From Actinomycetes bacterium (GTDB lineage: Bacteria; Actinomycetota; Acidimicrobiia; Acidimicrobiales; RAAP-2), in contig JAJYQJ010000150.1 of assembly GCA_021794655.1 (NCBI GenBank), positions 1 to 32,764 on the forward strand: a DNA stretch of 32,764 nt, in the 5' to 3' direction. The number at the start of each line of letters is the position of its first letter. Position 1 is the stretch's first letter. The notes below the pieces were generated by a model. That model had not been told where the DNA came from, did no database searches, and saw nothing but the letters and a program-made list of their open reading frames with translations. The translations under genes were made by a program, and so were the position numbers. Below are positions 1 through 7,867 of the stretch, in pieces.

Positions 1-2
1 GG

Positions 3-1024
3 CGGGCCTTGACGAGTGGTAGTAAGACCACAATGCCCACCGGAAGCGAAGGGAACCAGGTGACCGAAGACCGTTCGCAGTCACCGCCTGGTCAGGACTC
101 ACTCCTGATCAGTGTTTAGGAACGGTTGAACCTGGTGGTTATCTGCGTGCGGGTGAACCCGCCGTGGGGCGGGATGCCCTTGGCCCTGCCTATCGCGGTG
201 CGTCTCCACCAAAAGGGCGGGGCGACCATGCCCGAGCTGGCCGCCGAGATGATGGTCGCACTTGCGGTTCAGTTACCCGGGGCGTCGTTCGTCTTGTGCG
301 CAGACGGGGCCTATGCAACCTTGGCCGGCGCTGGTCTTCAGCACCGTCGTCGTCAGCCGGATGCGTCGCGATGCGGCCCTCTACTTGGCGGCCCCGCCCA
401 AGACCGGTAAGAGGGGAAGGCCGAGGACCAAGGGCAAGCGGCTCTGCACCCCAAAGGTCCGCTCCACCCGCTTGAGACGCAAGGACTTCACATTGACAAC
501 CTGTGAGTTCAGGGGATCAAAGGTGGAGAAGCTCTTGTGGTCGACCGACGTGCTCTGGCACCGGGTCAGCCCCACCGCCATGGTCCGCCTCGTCATCGTG
601 CGTGACCCCACTGGACGCGAGCCAGACGACTACTTCTTCACCACCGACCTCACGATATCAGCTGTCGATGTGCTTTCGACCTACGCCGGAAGATGGAGCA
701 TTGAGATCGCGTACAGAGATGTCAAACAGATCGTTCGAGGTCACCAACCCCAGTCATGGAAGGGCGAGGGTCCCGAGCGCGCCGCCGGCCTTTCATTCTG
801 GCTCTACAGCGCGGTGTGGGTCTGGTATCTCGACGTCTGTGGCAAGCCCAGGCTTCGCTGTCACGCCGTGGTTCACCAAGAAGTCCACCCCGTCATTCGC
901 TGACGCGTTGGCCGAGCTGCGCCGCACGCTGTGGCATGAACGTATTTCTCCCACTTCCGACGGTGCCCCGCTCAACGCACAAACCGTGAAGATATTGGTG
1001 GAGGCACTCGCCGTGGCTGCATAG
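3..1024 (+). pseudogene. IS701-like transposase, decayed (frameshifted, 5' end outside or degraded)
   Basis: The coding signal runs through three frames. Residues typical of IS701-type DDE transposases appear first in the frame of 126-~335 (NPPWGGMPLALPIAVRLH, then LCADGAYATL with a catalytic-type Asp), continue in the frame of ~340-842 (KTGKRGRPRTKGKRL, then DDYFFTTDL and RWSIEIAYRDVKQ, which carries the catalytic Glu), and end in a third frame at 1022-1024 (FADALAELRRTLWHERI). At least two frameshifts, near 335 and near 845-865, are needed to rebuild one protein, and a stop at 117-119 blocks the first frame upstream. The first catalytic Asp region is not recognisable. I did not see terminal inverted repeats, so the element's ends are undefined. 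The family call rests on motif order; the pseudogene call is read directly from the frames. Confidence 0.8.
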
Positions 1025-1111
1025 TGGCTGTGACCGAGATGTCGGGGCGTCGAGAAAGTACGAAAGTCGACCTCAGGAGTACGCAGAATAACTGGAGGAG
1101 TTACTACCCCC

Positions 1112-1924
1112 TCAGAGCGAGACGTCTGCGAGTATCCGGCATCCATCGACAGTAAGAACGACCGCTCGTGAGCGTTGCGTCGTGCCGTTGGAGCCGGCAC
1201 TGCTCGACGTACTTGCAGAGATCGGTGGTCGGCTGCCGTTGGGTGTGATAACGAGTGCTAACGCTCGCACGCCGTTATAGGTGAGCTTGTACGCGTAGAG
1301 GGGATATGTGCTTTGGTCGGAGAGCGCCGATGTGGTAGCTCTACATCGGCTAGGTAGCGTTTGGGTGAGACCGCCCACGTTGCCGTGGGCCGACGCTCGA
1401 GTTGGCGACCCGAAGTTTGATTTGATGAGCACGGTGAGTTTGGATCTCAGCATTCGAGGTGAGTTAATCGAGCCGAGATCTCCCAACACCGAGACCGTCG
1501 GTTGGGTCGGCATGGCGCCTCGAGCGTTGCTCGCCGTGCTGTTTGTCTGGGTGCCGTGGTTGTGGAGGCCAAACGTGAGCGCACCGGCGATGACGACAAC
1601 GACGACCGCTGCGGCCGTCGCAACCAAGACCCCACGTCTTGCCGGGCGGGTTCTATCGACACTCTCGAGCGCAATCGTCACGTCGTGGTCACGGTGGGCG
1701 CGCTCCACCGGTCTCACCGGCGTCGCTACCAGATCTCTCGCTCGCTCAAGTCTCGCCAAGCGCGCTCGGCACCGTCCGCACTCGCCCAGGTGTGCATCGA
1801 GTTCGCCTGGCTGCATTCCAGGTGTCGGCTCTCGATCTATTCGAGACGAGAGGTCTTCGTCGCTCGGGTGGGTCACAGGTACGCGTTCTTTGTCCGGTGT
1901 TTCGTCGACGGGCCGATCGGTCAT
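1112..1924 (-). CDS. Anti-sigma factor with zinc-binding HxxxCxxC motif, single transmembrane segment
   Basis: A 270-residue protein predicted to hold the adjacent ECF sigma factor inactive at the membrane. Near the N-terminus (about residues 44-56) the motif AHLGECGRC gives the HxxxCxxC pattern of zinc-binding anti-sigma (zf-HC2/ZAS) domains. One hydrophobic helix (GVLVATAAAVVVVVIAGAL, about residues 98-116) separates this cytoplasmic domain from a Ser/Thr/Asn-rich C-terminal region of about 150 residues that should lie outside the membrane and is not recognisable. The ATG overlaps the stop of the sigma gene as ATGA (1924-1921), so the two are translationally coupled, which is usual for sigma/anti-sigma pairs. 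The signal sensed cannot be told from the sequence. Confidence 0.85.
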   Translation of the reverse strand: MTDRPVDETPDKERVPVTHPSDEDLSSRIDREPTPGMQPGELDAHLGECGRCRARLARLERARDLVATPVRPVERAHRDHDVTIALESVDRTRPARRGVLVATAAAVVVVVIAGALTFGLHNHGTQTNSTASNARGAMPTQPTVSVLGDLGSINSPRMLRSKLTVLIKSNFGSPTRASAHGNVGGLTQTLPSRCRATTSALSDQSTYPLYAYKLTYNGVRALALVITPNGSRPPISASTSSSAGSNGTTQRSRAVVLTVDGCRILADVSL

Positions 1925-2535
1925 AGTCCCTCCGGGTCATCTCTGTTCAAGAGCGGGCCAGCCTTTCCGGAGGTACTCGCCGATTCGGACGTTTCTGACT
2001 CGGGCTCTTCTCCTAACACTTGTTTGACGTCACGTATTCGCGCAAAGTTCCCACGTTCGTCAACTCTCACCCGCTCGACCTCGTCATCGAGGAGGTCCGC
2101 GAGCATCGCGCGGCCCCTTGCTATCCGGGATCTCACCGTGCCGACTGGAACTTCCAACACGGCCGCTATCTCATCGTAGGGGAGATCACAGATGTCGCGC
2201 AGGACTACCGCACAGCGAAACTCCGTTGAGATCTTCCCGAGAGCGACGTCGACGTCGACCTTGTCCGTCGCCGCCCGCGCGGGGTCGAGCGTCGCTGATC
2301 GTGGGAGTCGTGTCGACCCTGGATCGCACGACTCAACTGACGACGCGGCTGACGGCGATATTCCGACGATCGCGTGCCGCTTGCGGCGCCGTAACTCGTC
2401 GACACAGGAGTTCGTCGCGATCCGGTAGACCCACGTCGCAAACGTGGAACGAGAGTCGAAACGAGAAATCGATCGAACGACGGCGAGCATCGTCTGTTGA
2501 GTAGCGTCCTGCGCGTCGACATCGTTGCCGAGCAT
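1921..2535 (-). CDS. ECF (extracytoplasmic function) RNA polymerase sigma factor; N-terminal start unclear
   Basis: Region 2 is seen as DAQDATQQTMLAVVRSISRF followed by FATWVYRIATNSCVDELRRR, and region 4 as FRCAVVLRDICDLPYDEIAA followed by VPVGTVRSRIARGRAML, the helix-turn-helix that reads the -35 element. The C-terminal ~45 residues after region 4 are a Ser/Glu-rich tail. The first ATG is at 2535, but the same frame upstream (2536-2649) still encodes normal sigma region 2.1 sequence (DALQELLGSHYDRVYALCRR), so the real protein should start about 38 codons earlier. No ATG, GTG or TTG exists in that frame before a TAG at 2661-2659; only an ACG at 2649 fits. A GTG with a good AAGGAG ribosome site at 2714 is in another frame. 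Either a non-standard start, a frameshift, or a truncated protein is implied. The gene is coupled to the anti-sigma factor downstream. Confidence 0.8.
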   Translation of the reverse strand: MLGNDVDAQDATQQTMLAVVRSISRFDSRSTFATWVYRIATNSCVDELRRRKRHAIVGISPSAASSVESCDPGSTRLPRSATLDPARAATDKVDVDVALGKISTEFRCAVVLRDICDLPYDEIAAVLEVPVGTVRSRIARGRAMLADLLDDEVERVRVDERGNFARIRDVKQVLGEEPESETSESASTSGKAGPLLNRDDPEGL

Positions 2536-2858
2536 GCGTCGGCAAAGAGCGTAGACCCGGTCGTAGTGGGAACCGAGGAGCTCTTGTAAGGCGTCGCGGT
2601 TCCCCCTCTTCGCCGCGGCGACGAGTATCGCATCGGTATCGGTGTTCGTAGCGCCAGCCTAGAACACCTGGGCGCAAAGATCCGAGAACGCCCGGATTGG
2701 ACGTGCCGCCTCACCTGGCTATCTCCTTACGGGCCGGGTTGCGCAGATGGGCAAGAGTCGGCAAGTCGGGAACCGGTGTGACGGGCGCGAGGTCGGGTCC
2801 TCGGATGTCCGCTGCACACACGACAGTTAGACCGGACTAGAACTCGACCCGTGCCGAG

Positions 2859-3011
2859 ATGACTGCGCTGCGTGAGACCATCGCCATCCTCTCCGACCCC
2901 GGGGCAGTCGACGACATTCGCCGAGCAGAGGCCGATGTCCTTGCCGGGAACACGGTTGAGGTCGAAGAGTTGCGCGACTCGATGCTCTCGCGCCACAACA
3001 CCACCGCGTGA
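2859..3011 (+). pseudogene. Phd/YefM-type antitoxin, C-terminal remnant
   Basis: A 50-residue reading frame starting at ATG 2859 encodes ETIAILSDPGAVDDIRRAEA and VEELRDSML, which is the toxin-binding C-terminal part of Phd/YefM antitoxins. The N-terminal DNA-binding half (about 40-45 residues in the family) is missing: the frame is closed by a TAG at 2841-2843, just upstream, and the ATG has no ribosome binding site. The stop overlaps the GTG of the following toxin remnant (GTGA, 3008-3011), the usual antitoxin-toxin arrangement. I read it as a decayed antitoxin, though a short protein could still be made. Confidence 0.6.
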
Positions 3012-3281
3012 CGGGTCGCTGGAACGTCGAACTCACCGGCCCGGCACGACGGGCGCTCGGAAAAGTTCCCCCTGAGCCCATTGCGTGGGCGGCACACGTT
3101 CATCGCCGAGCGGCTTCCCATCAACCCGTATCGCCTCGGTGGCGACCTGTCAGGGCCTTATGCAGGTAGCCGCGCTGCCCACCTCGGCACCTATCGCGTG
3201 GTGTACCGCATCGACGAGGACCACCGAACGGTCTACGTCCTTTCGATCCTGCTTCGGGGCGACGTCTACGGCGTCCGCTGA
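3008..3281 (+). pseudogene. RelE/ParE-type toxin, frameshifted
   Basis: The frame opened by GTG 3008 encodes the typical RelE start (TGRWNVELTGPARRALGKVP). Around 3085-3097 the similarity moves to the frame of 3081-3281, which carries the family's second half: FIAERLPINPYRLGGDL, then GTYRVVYRIDED and VYVLSILLRGDVY ending at TGA 3279-3281. One extra base in this short stretch explains the break. RelE proteins cleave mRNA on the ribosome and are about 85-90 residues long; the sum of the two parts gives that length. Together with the truncated antitoxin upstream this is a dead or dying RelBE/YefM-YoeB type module. A sequencing error at the shift point is the main alternative for this gene, but would not restore the antitoxin. 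Confidence 0.7.
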
Positions 3282-3389
3282 CCGTTCCCCGCACTATCAG
3301 CGAATATCTCACTTACCTTGAGACCTCGTGTCGGGGTCTAGGCGGAGGTCTTGGATCAATCAATGTGCGGTAGTTCAGCGTCAGAGACT

Positions 3390-3409
3390 GCGAATCGAAA
3401 GAGATTCGC
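3390..3409. other. Perfect 7-bp hairpin between RelE remnant and tRNA-Arg
   Basis: GCGAATC and GATTCGC pair around a six-base loop (gaaaga). It lies 57 bases beyond the 3' end of the tRNA on the minus strand. There is no T-run on either strand, so a terminator or processing role is only a guess. The rest of 3282-3466 shows nothing else that I can name. Confidence 0.4.
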
Positions 3410-3466
3410 CCGCGGGAATGTAACCGGTACCGAAACGTGCGGACGACGTGCGGACCCCAGCCAGCG

Positions 3467-3538
3467 CGCCCCAGGCAGGACTCGAACCTGCGCTCCCGGC
3501 TCCGGAGGCCGGTGCTCTATCCACTGAGCTACTGGGGC
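3467..3538 (-). tRNA. tRNA-Arg, anticodon CCG
   Basis: Read on the minus strand from 3538 to 3467 the sequence folds as a 72-base tRNA: acceptor arms GCCCCAG and CTGGGGC with discriminator G, D-arm GCTC/GAGC, anticodon stem CCGGC/GCCGG closing the loop CTCCGGA (anticodon CCG), and a T-arm GCAGG/CCTGC with the loop TTCGAGT. The CCA end is not encoded. CCG reads the CGG arginine codon. In many Actinobacteria a tRNA-Arg lies at this place next to the argS/lysA/hom cluster. Confidence 0.95.
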
Positions 3539-3631
3539 GTGGTGGAGATCAAACGTAGCGCCCACGCTGTTTCGCTGAACCAGCTTACAGTCCCTACTGA
3601 GTGCCCAGAGGACGCAAGGATTCTTCGGCCG

Positions 3632-4696
3632 CTAGGGGGTAGTTGTGAACCGTTCGCCGGTGAGTTCGCCGACGATCGCGTCGAGGTCGGGCTCGACGAC
3701 GGTCGGTACGGAGATCTGGCTGATCGCAAGGTCTGGATCCTTCAGACCGTGTCCGGTCAAGACACACACGACCGTCGCGCCCTGCGGTACTCCCACCTTG
3801 AGCAAACCCGCGACCGACGCCGCCGACGCCGCCTCGCAAAAGACCGACTCTTTCTCGGCCAAGAAGCGGTACGCCTCGACGATCTCGGCGTCACTCACCG
3901 CCGTGATCGATCCACCCGATTCCTTGGCCGCCTCGACGGCTGGTTCCCAACTCGCCGGGTTCCCGATCCTGATCGCGGTCGCCACCGTCTCTGGGTCTTC
4001 AACTGGATAACCGAGCACTATCGGAGCAGCTCCTTGCGCCTGGAAACCGAGCATCCTCGGAAGCTGCCGCGACTTTCCCGCAGCGTGGTACTCGCGGTAT
4101 CCCCTCCAGTACGCCGTGATGTTCCCCGCGTTCCCGACCGGTATGCAGTGGACGTCAGGCGCGTCTCCGAGCGTGTCGACTATCTCGAACGCGCCCGTCT
4201 TTTGTCCTTCGATCCGGTACGGGTTCACCGAGTTGACTACCGTCACCGGAGCGACCTCTGGGAGTTTGCGGACGATCTCAAGAGCTTGGTCGAAGTTCCC
4301 GCGCACCTGGAGAACTTTCGCACCGTGCATCAGAGCCTGTGCGAGCTTGCCAAGCGCGATGTGGCCCTCGGGGATCAAGACGACACAGTCGAGCCCCGCT
4401 CTCGCCGCGTACGCCGCCGCGGACGCAGAAGTGTTCCCCGTCGACGCGCAAACTACCGCTTTCGCGCCCTGAGCGACAGCCATCGATATCGCCATCGTCA
4501 TCCCGCGATCCTTGAACGAACCCGTCGGGTTCGCCCCTTCCACCTTCAAGTAGACCTTCGCTCCGACCCGACGCGACAGCTCCGGAGCACTGAGCAACGG
4601 CGTCGCACCTTCTAACAGAGTGACGACTGGATCTCCAACTCTGCCCGGCAAGAACTCTCGATACTCAGCGATTATCCCACGCCACGCACTCAACAT
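3632..4696 (-). CDS. thrC: Threonine synthase
   Basis: A PLP enzyme that converts O-phosphohomoserine to threonine, the last step of threonine synthesis, in the cytoplasm. The 354-residue length is normal for the short (class II fold, bacterial/actinobacterial) form. The PLP lysine is in GSFKDRG (Lys about residue 62), the phosphate-binding loop follows as [13 protein letters not shown], and [14 protein letters not shown] is the conserved glycine-rich segment near the cofactor. The start ATG at 4696 has a GGAG ribosome site five bases upstream. It lies 31 bases downstream of hom on the same strand, so hom-thrC are one operon. No thrB (homoserine kinase) follows in this window, although it commonly does in related gene orders; the kinase must be encoded elsewhere. 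Confidence 0.95.
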   Translation of the reverse strand: MLSAWRGIIAEYREFLPGRVGDPVVTLLEGATPLLSAPELSRRVGAKVYLKVEGANPTGSFKDRGMTMAISMAVAQGAKAVVCASTGNTSASAAAYAARAGLDCVVLIPEGHIALGKLAQALMHGAKVLQVRGNFDQALEIVRKLPEVAPVTVVNSVNPYRIEGQKTGAFEIVDTLGDAPDVHCIPVGNAGNITAYWRGYREYHAAGKSRQLPRMLGFQAQGAAPIVLGYPVEDPETVATAIRIGNPASWEPAVEAAKESGGSITAVSDAEIVEAYRFLAEKESVFCEAASAASVAGLLKVGVPQGATVVCVLTGHGLKDPDLAISQISVPTVVEPDLDAIVGELTGERFTTTP

Positions 4697-4727
4697 TTCA
4701 CTCCAACGATCGGTCTTTGAGTCGGCC

Positions 4728-6041
4728 TCATTCGTCCCCGACCACTCTCAGGACTCCTCCCACCCTGTCTACGACGTCTAAGTTACCGAGCTCCACCAGC
4801 GTCGCCGCGACGTCACCTTCTCGCGCCACGTGAGTAAGAAAAATCAGCCGCGCCTCGGATCCCAGTCCAACTTGTTCCATCACGCGAATCGACACCCCGT
4901 TCTTTCCAAACACCGTCGCGACCGACGCGAGCACTCCGGGTCGGTCGACGACCTCGACGCTCATGTAGAACGCAGATCTCAACTCCTCTCGCGGCCAGAC
5001 CTCCATCGGCGCCCTGCGGGGCTGTGGGCCAAACGTACCAGCCGACAGATTTCTCGCCGCGTCGATAACGTCGCCCAACACCGCACTCGCCGCCGCGGCT
5101 CCCCCCGCCCCGGGGCCGTAGAACATGAGCTCTCCACAACCGTCTCCTTCGACAAAGACCGCGTTGAAGGCACCCCTCACCGACGCTAGGGGATGCGTTC
5201 GGGGCACCATAGCTGGATGGACTCTCACCGAGATAGACGGACCACCATCGAGCAGTTCAGCGATAGCGAGGAGTTTGACTACGTAGCCGAGCTTTCGCGC
5301 GAACTCGACGTCGACGGCCCGGACGCCGGTGATCCCTTCTCGATGGACGTCTGTGCCGTTCACGTCACAGCCAAACGCGAGCGACGCGAGGATCGCCGCC
5401 TTCGACGCCGCGTCGTCTCCGCCTACGTCCGCGGAGGGATCGCGCTCTGCCAACCCAAGCCTTTGAGCCTCCGCTAGTGCCGTCTCGTACTCTTCGTCGT
5501 CTTCATCCATCCTCGTCAAGATGAAGTTCGTCGTCCCGTTCACGATCCCCATCACCCGTTCGATGTGCTCTCCCGCGAGCGACTCCCGCAGCGGACGTAC
5601 TACCGGGATCGCACTCGCGACCGCCGCTTCATATAGCAGGTCTACGTGGTTCGCCGACGCGATCTCCGCGAGCTCTCCACCGGCGAACGCCAAGAGAGCC
5701 TTGTTCGCCGTCACAACCGGACGGCCCTCCAAGAGCGCCGCTTCAACCACCGATCTCGCCGGATCGATCCCTCCCATCACCTCCACGACGACGTCCACGT
5801 CATCTCTCGTCGCGAGCCCGATCGCATCGGTCGTGATCAGCGTCCGCGCTATCCCAACCTTCCTCTCGCGTGCCACGTCGGACACCGCGACGCCCGCGAT
5901 CTCAAGCGATATACCTGTCCTCGCCTCGATCTCCGCGGACCTATCCTCGATCATCTCGACGAGCGCCCCGCCAACGTTCCCGCAGCCGAGCACCGCGACA
6001 CGAACCACGTTTGTACTGGGCGCCGCCGACGAAGAAGTCAC
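4728..6041 (-). CDS. hom: Homoserine dehydrogenase with C-terminal ACT domain
   Basis: Reduces aspartate semialdehyde to homoserine with NAD(P)H, the branch point to threonine and methionine. The 437 residues show an N-terminal Rossmann fold ([16 protein letters not shown], about residues 15-30), the catalytic/dimerisation domain with the family signature [15 protein letters not shown] (about 163-178), and a C-terminal ACT domain ([19 protein letters not shown], about 355-430), which in this family senses threonine for feedback control. The start is GTG 6041; it has no ribosome binding site but a TAGCGT box lies exactly 6 bases upstream (6048-6053), consistent with a leaderless mRNA. It is divergent from the regulator-like gene at 6127 with only 85 bases between the starts. 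Confidence 0.95.
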   Translation of the reverse strand: MTSSSAAPSTNVVRVAVLGCGNVGGALVEMIEDRSAEIEARTGISLEIAGVAVSDVARERKVGIARTLITTDAIGLATRDDVDVVVEVMGGIDPARSVVEAALLEGRPVVTANKALLAFAGGELAEIASANHVDLLYEAAVASAIPVVRPLRESLAGEHIERVMGIVNGTTNFILTRMDEDDEEYETALAEAQRLGLAERDPSADVGGDDAASKAAILASLAFGCDVNGTDVHREGITGVRAVDVEFARKLGYVVKLLAIAELLDGGPSISVRVHPAMVPRTHPLASVRGAFNAVFVEGDGCGELMFYGPGAGGAAAASAVLGDVIDAARNLSAGTFGPQPRRAPMEVWPREELRSAFYMSVEVVDRPGVLASVATVFGKNGVSIRVMEQVGLGSEARLIFLTHVAREGDVAATLVELGNLDVVDRVGGVLRVVGDE

Positions 6042-6091
6042 CGGATCACGCTAGCGCTTCGTGAAACGTTCATTGAAAGATATCACCTGTA

Positions 6092-6120
6092 TTGCGTATA
6101 TGCGAAACACGCACTATAAT
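6092..6120 (+). promoter_or_regulatory. Promoter of the XRE/AbiEi-nucleotidyltransferase module, with operator-like inverted repeat
   Basis: TTGCGT (6092-6097) and TATAAT (6115-6120) are spaced by exactly 17 bases, and the start codon ATG at 6127 begins 6 bases after the -10 box, where transcription should start. Between the boxes lies the inverted repeat TGCG-aaaca-CGCA (6101-6113), a likely binding site for the helix-turn-helix protein encoded directly downstream. The region also separates this module from the divergent hom promoter. Confidence 0.7.
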
Positions 6121-6126
6121 AATTGT

Positions 6127-6909
6127 ATGTTGCCGGCCGCCAGCATTCTCGTGAACGCACGTACCCTGAGCGGACTGTCGCGCCGACAGGTCGCTCAGCT
6201 AGCTGATGTCGCTCCGTCCACGGTGAGTCGGATTGAGAGTGGGGAAATCTCCCCCACCGTCGAGATGCTAGGGCGTCTGCTCGACGCCATCGGGTGCGAA
6301 GTCTCGCAGGTGATCACCCCAAAGTCCGATCCGGTGGCGATAGCTGCCGCCCGTTCAGTTCTGGACCCAAGTAGCGGTCTGGGTGCGGTGCCTGGAGTAG
6401 CTGATTGGCTGGAGCGGTGGAAGACAATTGGGCTGATTACTGTCGGAGGTGAAGCTCGGGACAACGCGAAATTGGCCAAGACAGCCGGTCTATCGGCGCG
6501 CATTGCACGTCGAGAAGGACTGACTAAATACGTCCGAGAAGGGTCGTGGGTGGACATCGCATCTCGAATCAGGGCGACAGGTGAGTCTTGGGCGGCGACG
6601 GGTGGGGCAGCAGCCAATCGTCTACTGCCAAGCGCCGATGCGCCGTGGCCGATCTTCTACGTCTCGGACCCAACGACCGTGGCTACATCTGCCGGGTTTG
6701 TGGCAAAGACTGATATCGGGCCAACTATGAGCCTGCTCCCGTTTGATGGAATCGCTGACGTCGGTGTGACAGAGGACAGTGCCGGATTCTACTGGGTTGA
6801 TCCTCTTCAGGTGTTGATCGACTGCTACGGCGGGACGGATCGGATGCCGGAACAGGCCGACGCTCTGGCAGCAATGTTCGATTCGGACTCGACGTTGTCC
6901 AATGTCTAA
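6127..6909 (+). CDS. XRE-type HTH protein with AbiEi-like C-terminal region (putative antitoxin/regulator)
   Basis: The 260-residue protein begins with a Cro/C1-type helix-turn-helix (about residues 6-60: LSRRQVAQLADVAPSTVSRI, ESGEISPTVEMLGRLLDAIG). The remaining ~190 residues resemble the C-terminal part of AbiEi-family antitoxins: a TGGAAANRLLP segment, a VSDPTTVATSAGF strand pair, a conserved PFDGIADVGV stretch and the DPLQVLIDCYGG motif near the end. I chose ATG 6127 over the in-frame 6061 start because a consensus promoter lies within 6092-6120 and would make 6127 the first transcribed codon (leaderless). Its TAA overlaps the start of the nucleotidyltransferase gene (6902), so the two are translationally coupled. 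By family knowledge such a protein would repress its own operon and counter the partner; neither is shown here. Confidence 0.75.
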   Translation: MLPAASILVNARTLSGLSRRQVAQLADVAPSTVSRIESGEISPTVEMLGRLLDAIGCEVSQVITPKSDPVAIAAARSVLDPSSGLGAVPGVADWLERWKTIGLITVGGEARDNAKLAKTAGLSARIARREGLTKYVREGSWVDIASRIRATGESWAATGGAAANRLLPSADAPWPIFYVSDPTTVATSAGFVAKTDIGPTMSLLPFDGIADVGVTEDSAGFYWVDPLQVLIDCYGGTDRMPEQADALAAMFDSDSTLSNV

Positions 6910-7867
6910 TCTTCCGAGGCGTTGGGGAAGGGGCGCCCCAGCGGGTAGGCAGTTCGTTGGGAACGTTCACCCGGAGTCCAGTACCGAGCTGGGATCATCC
7001 GACCTCTATGCAGCCTACAGCTACGACCTCGGAACTGCTGGCGCCAGGGATGCGCTGCTGGACGTACTTGTTGCGTTAGAGGCGCATCGGGAGGCTCTTG
7101 TTATTGTCGGAGCACAAGCCGTGTATGAGCGGACAAGACATCTATCTGGGGTGGTTCCCACCTCCACCAAGGACGGCGACATAGCCGTTGACCCAACCCT
7201 TCTATCAAAAGAGCCGCTAATTGGGGAAGCAATGGCTGGGGCCGGATTCTTTGCAGCCCGTCCGGAACGTCCTGGTATTTACTCTCAGGCTCCTACTCCC
7301 CCCGGTGGAAACCCTGTCCCGCCGACCATCGATCTTATAGCTCCAGAGGTGATAGCCGGAGTCCAAAATGTTGGTGCTAACAAGAAGCGCGGGGCACGGA
7401 TTGAGGGGCACGGTAAGAAGGTGGTGGGTCGAGCCGACGGCATTGAAATGGCGATGATTGACCGGGACCTACTTGTCATCGAGCCGATGAATACCAGCCA
7501 TCGCACACCCATCGAAGTAAAGGTCGCCGGTGTCGGTGGCTTGCTCTCTGCCAAGGCGTGGAAACTCCACCAGCGTTTTGTGGAGGCAGATGGAGGAAAG
7601 CCACATCGTCTTCTCCCGAAGGATGCTGGGGACGTATGGCGACTCATGGCCGTATCGGACCCGAACAAGATCAGAGAGACCTTCGATCAGTGTGAGCAAC
7701 ACCCACAGTTTGGAGTCTCGACGGCCATTGGGCGGCAGCGATTGATCGAGATGTTTGCTCCGGGCGGGAGAGGCTCTGCACTGGCGGAAGAGAACTTTTT
7801 GGACCAGATGGACGGAGATCGGGTTCGGGCCGTGATTGACGCTTGGGTGGCCCGTTTCACCGCCTGA
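6902..7867 (+). CDS. Nucleotidyltransferase, AbiEii-like putative toxin
   Basis: A 321-residue protein with a nucleotidyltransferase fold signature: VIVGAQAVYERT (about residues 62-73; the G[AGS]xAV helix) followed by TKDGDIAVDP, whose Asp-x-Asp pattern matches the metal-binding residues of the family. The middle contains a basic stretch (GANKKRGARIEGHGKK) and a later KAWKLHQRF segment similar to the Lys-containing helix of AbiEii/MenT-like proteins. It overlaps the upstream HTH gene by 8 bases. Related toxins transfer nucleotides to tRNA or other targets and are silenced by the partner gene. The first ~45 residues are not recognisable. Its 3' end overlaps the 3' end of lysA on the other strand by 11 bases. 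Confidence 0.75.
   Translation: MSNLPRRWGRGAPAGRQFVGNVHPESSTELGSSDLYAAYSYDLGTAGARDALLDVLVALEAHREALVIVGAQAVYERTRHLSGVVPTSTKDGDIAVDPTLLSKEPLIGEAMAGAGFFAARPERPGIYSQAPTPPGGNPVPPTIDLIAPEVIAGVQNVGANKKRGARIEGHGKKVVGRADGIEMAMIDRDLLVIEPMNTSHRTPIEVKVAGVGGLLSAKAWKLHQRFVEADGGKPHRLLPKDAGDVWRLMAVSDPNKIRETFDQCEQHPQFGVSTAIGRQRLIEMFAPGGRGSALAEENFLDQMDGDRVRAVIDAWVARFTA

Noticed and set aside
3437-4615. Long plus-strand open frame of 392 codons
   Set aside because: It covers tRNA-Arg and runs antisense to thrC; composition is Arg/Asp-rich shadow sequence with no domain, while thrC shows complete motifs.
6061-6126. Longer start for the XRE/AbiEi-like gene
   Set aside because: A consensus promoter with 17-base spacing lies inside this stretch, and the added residues have no homology-like character.
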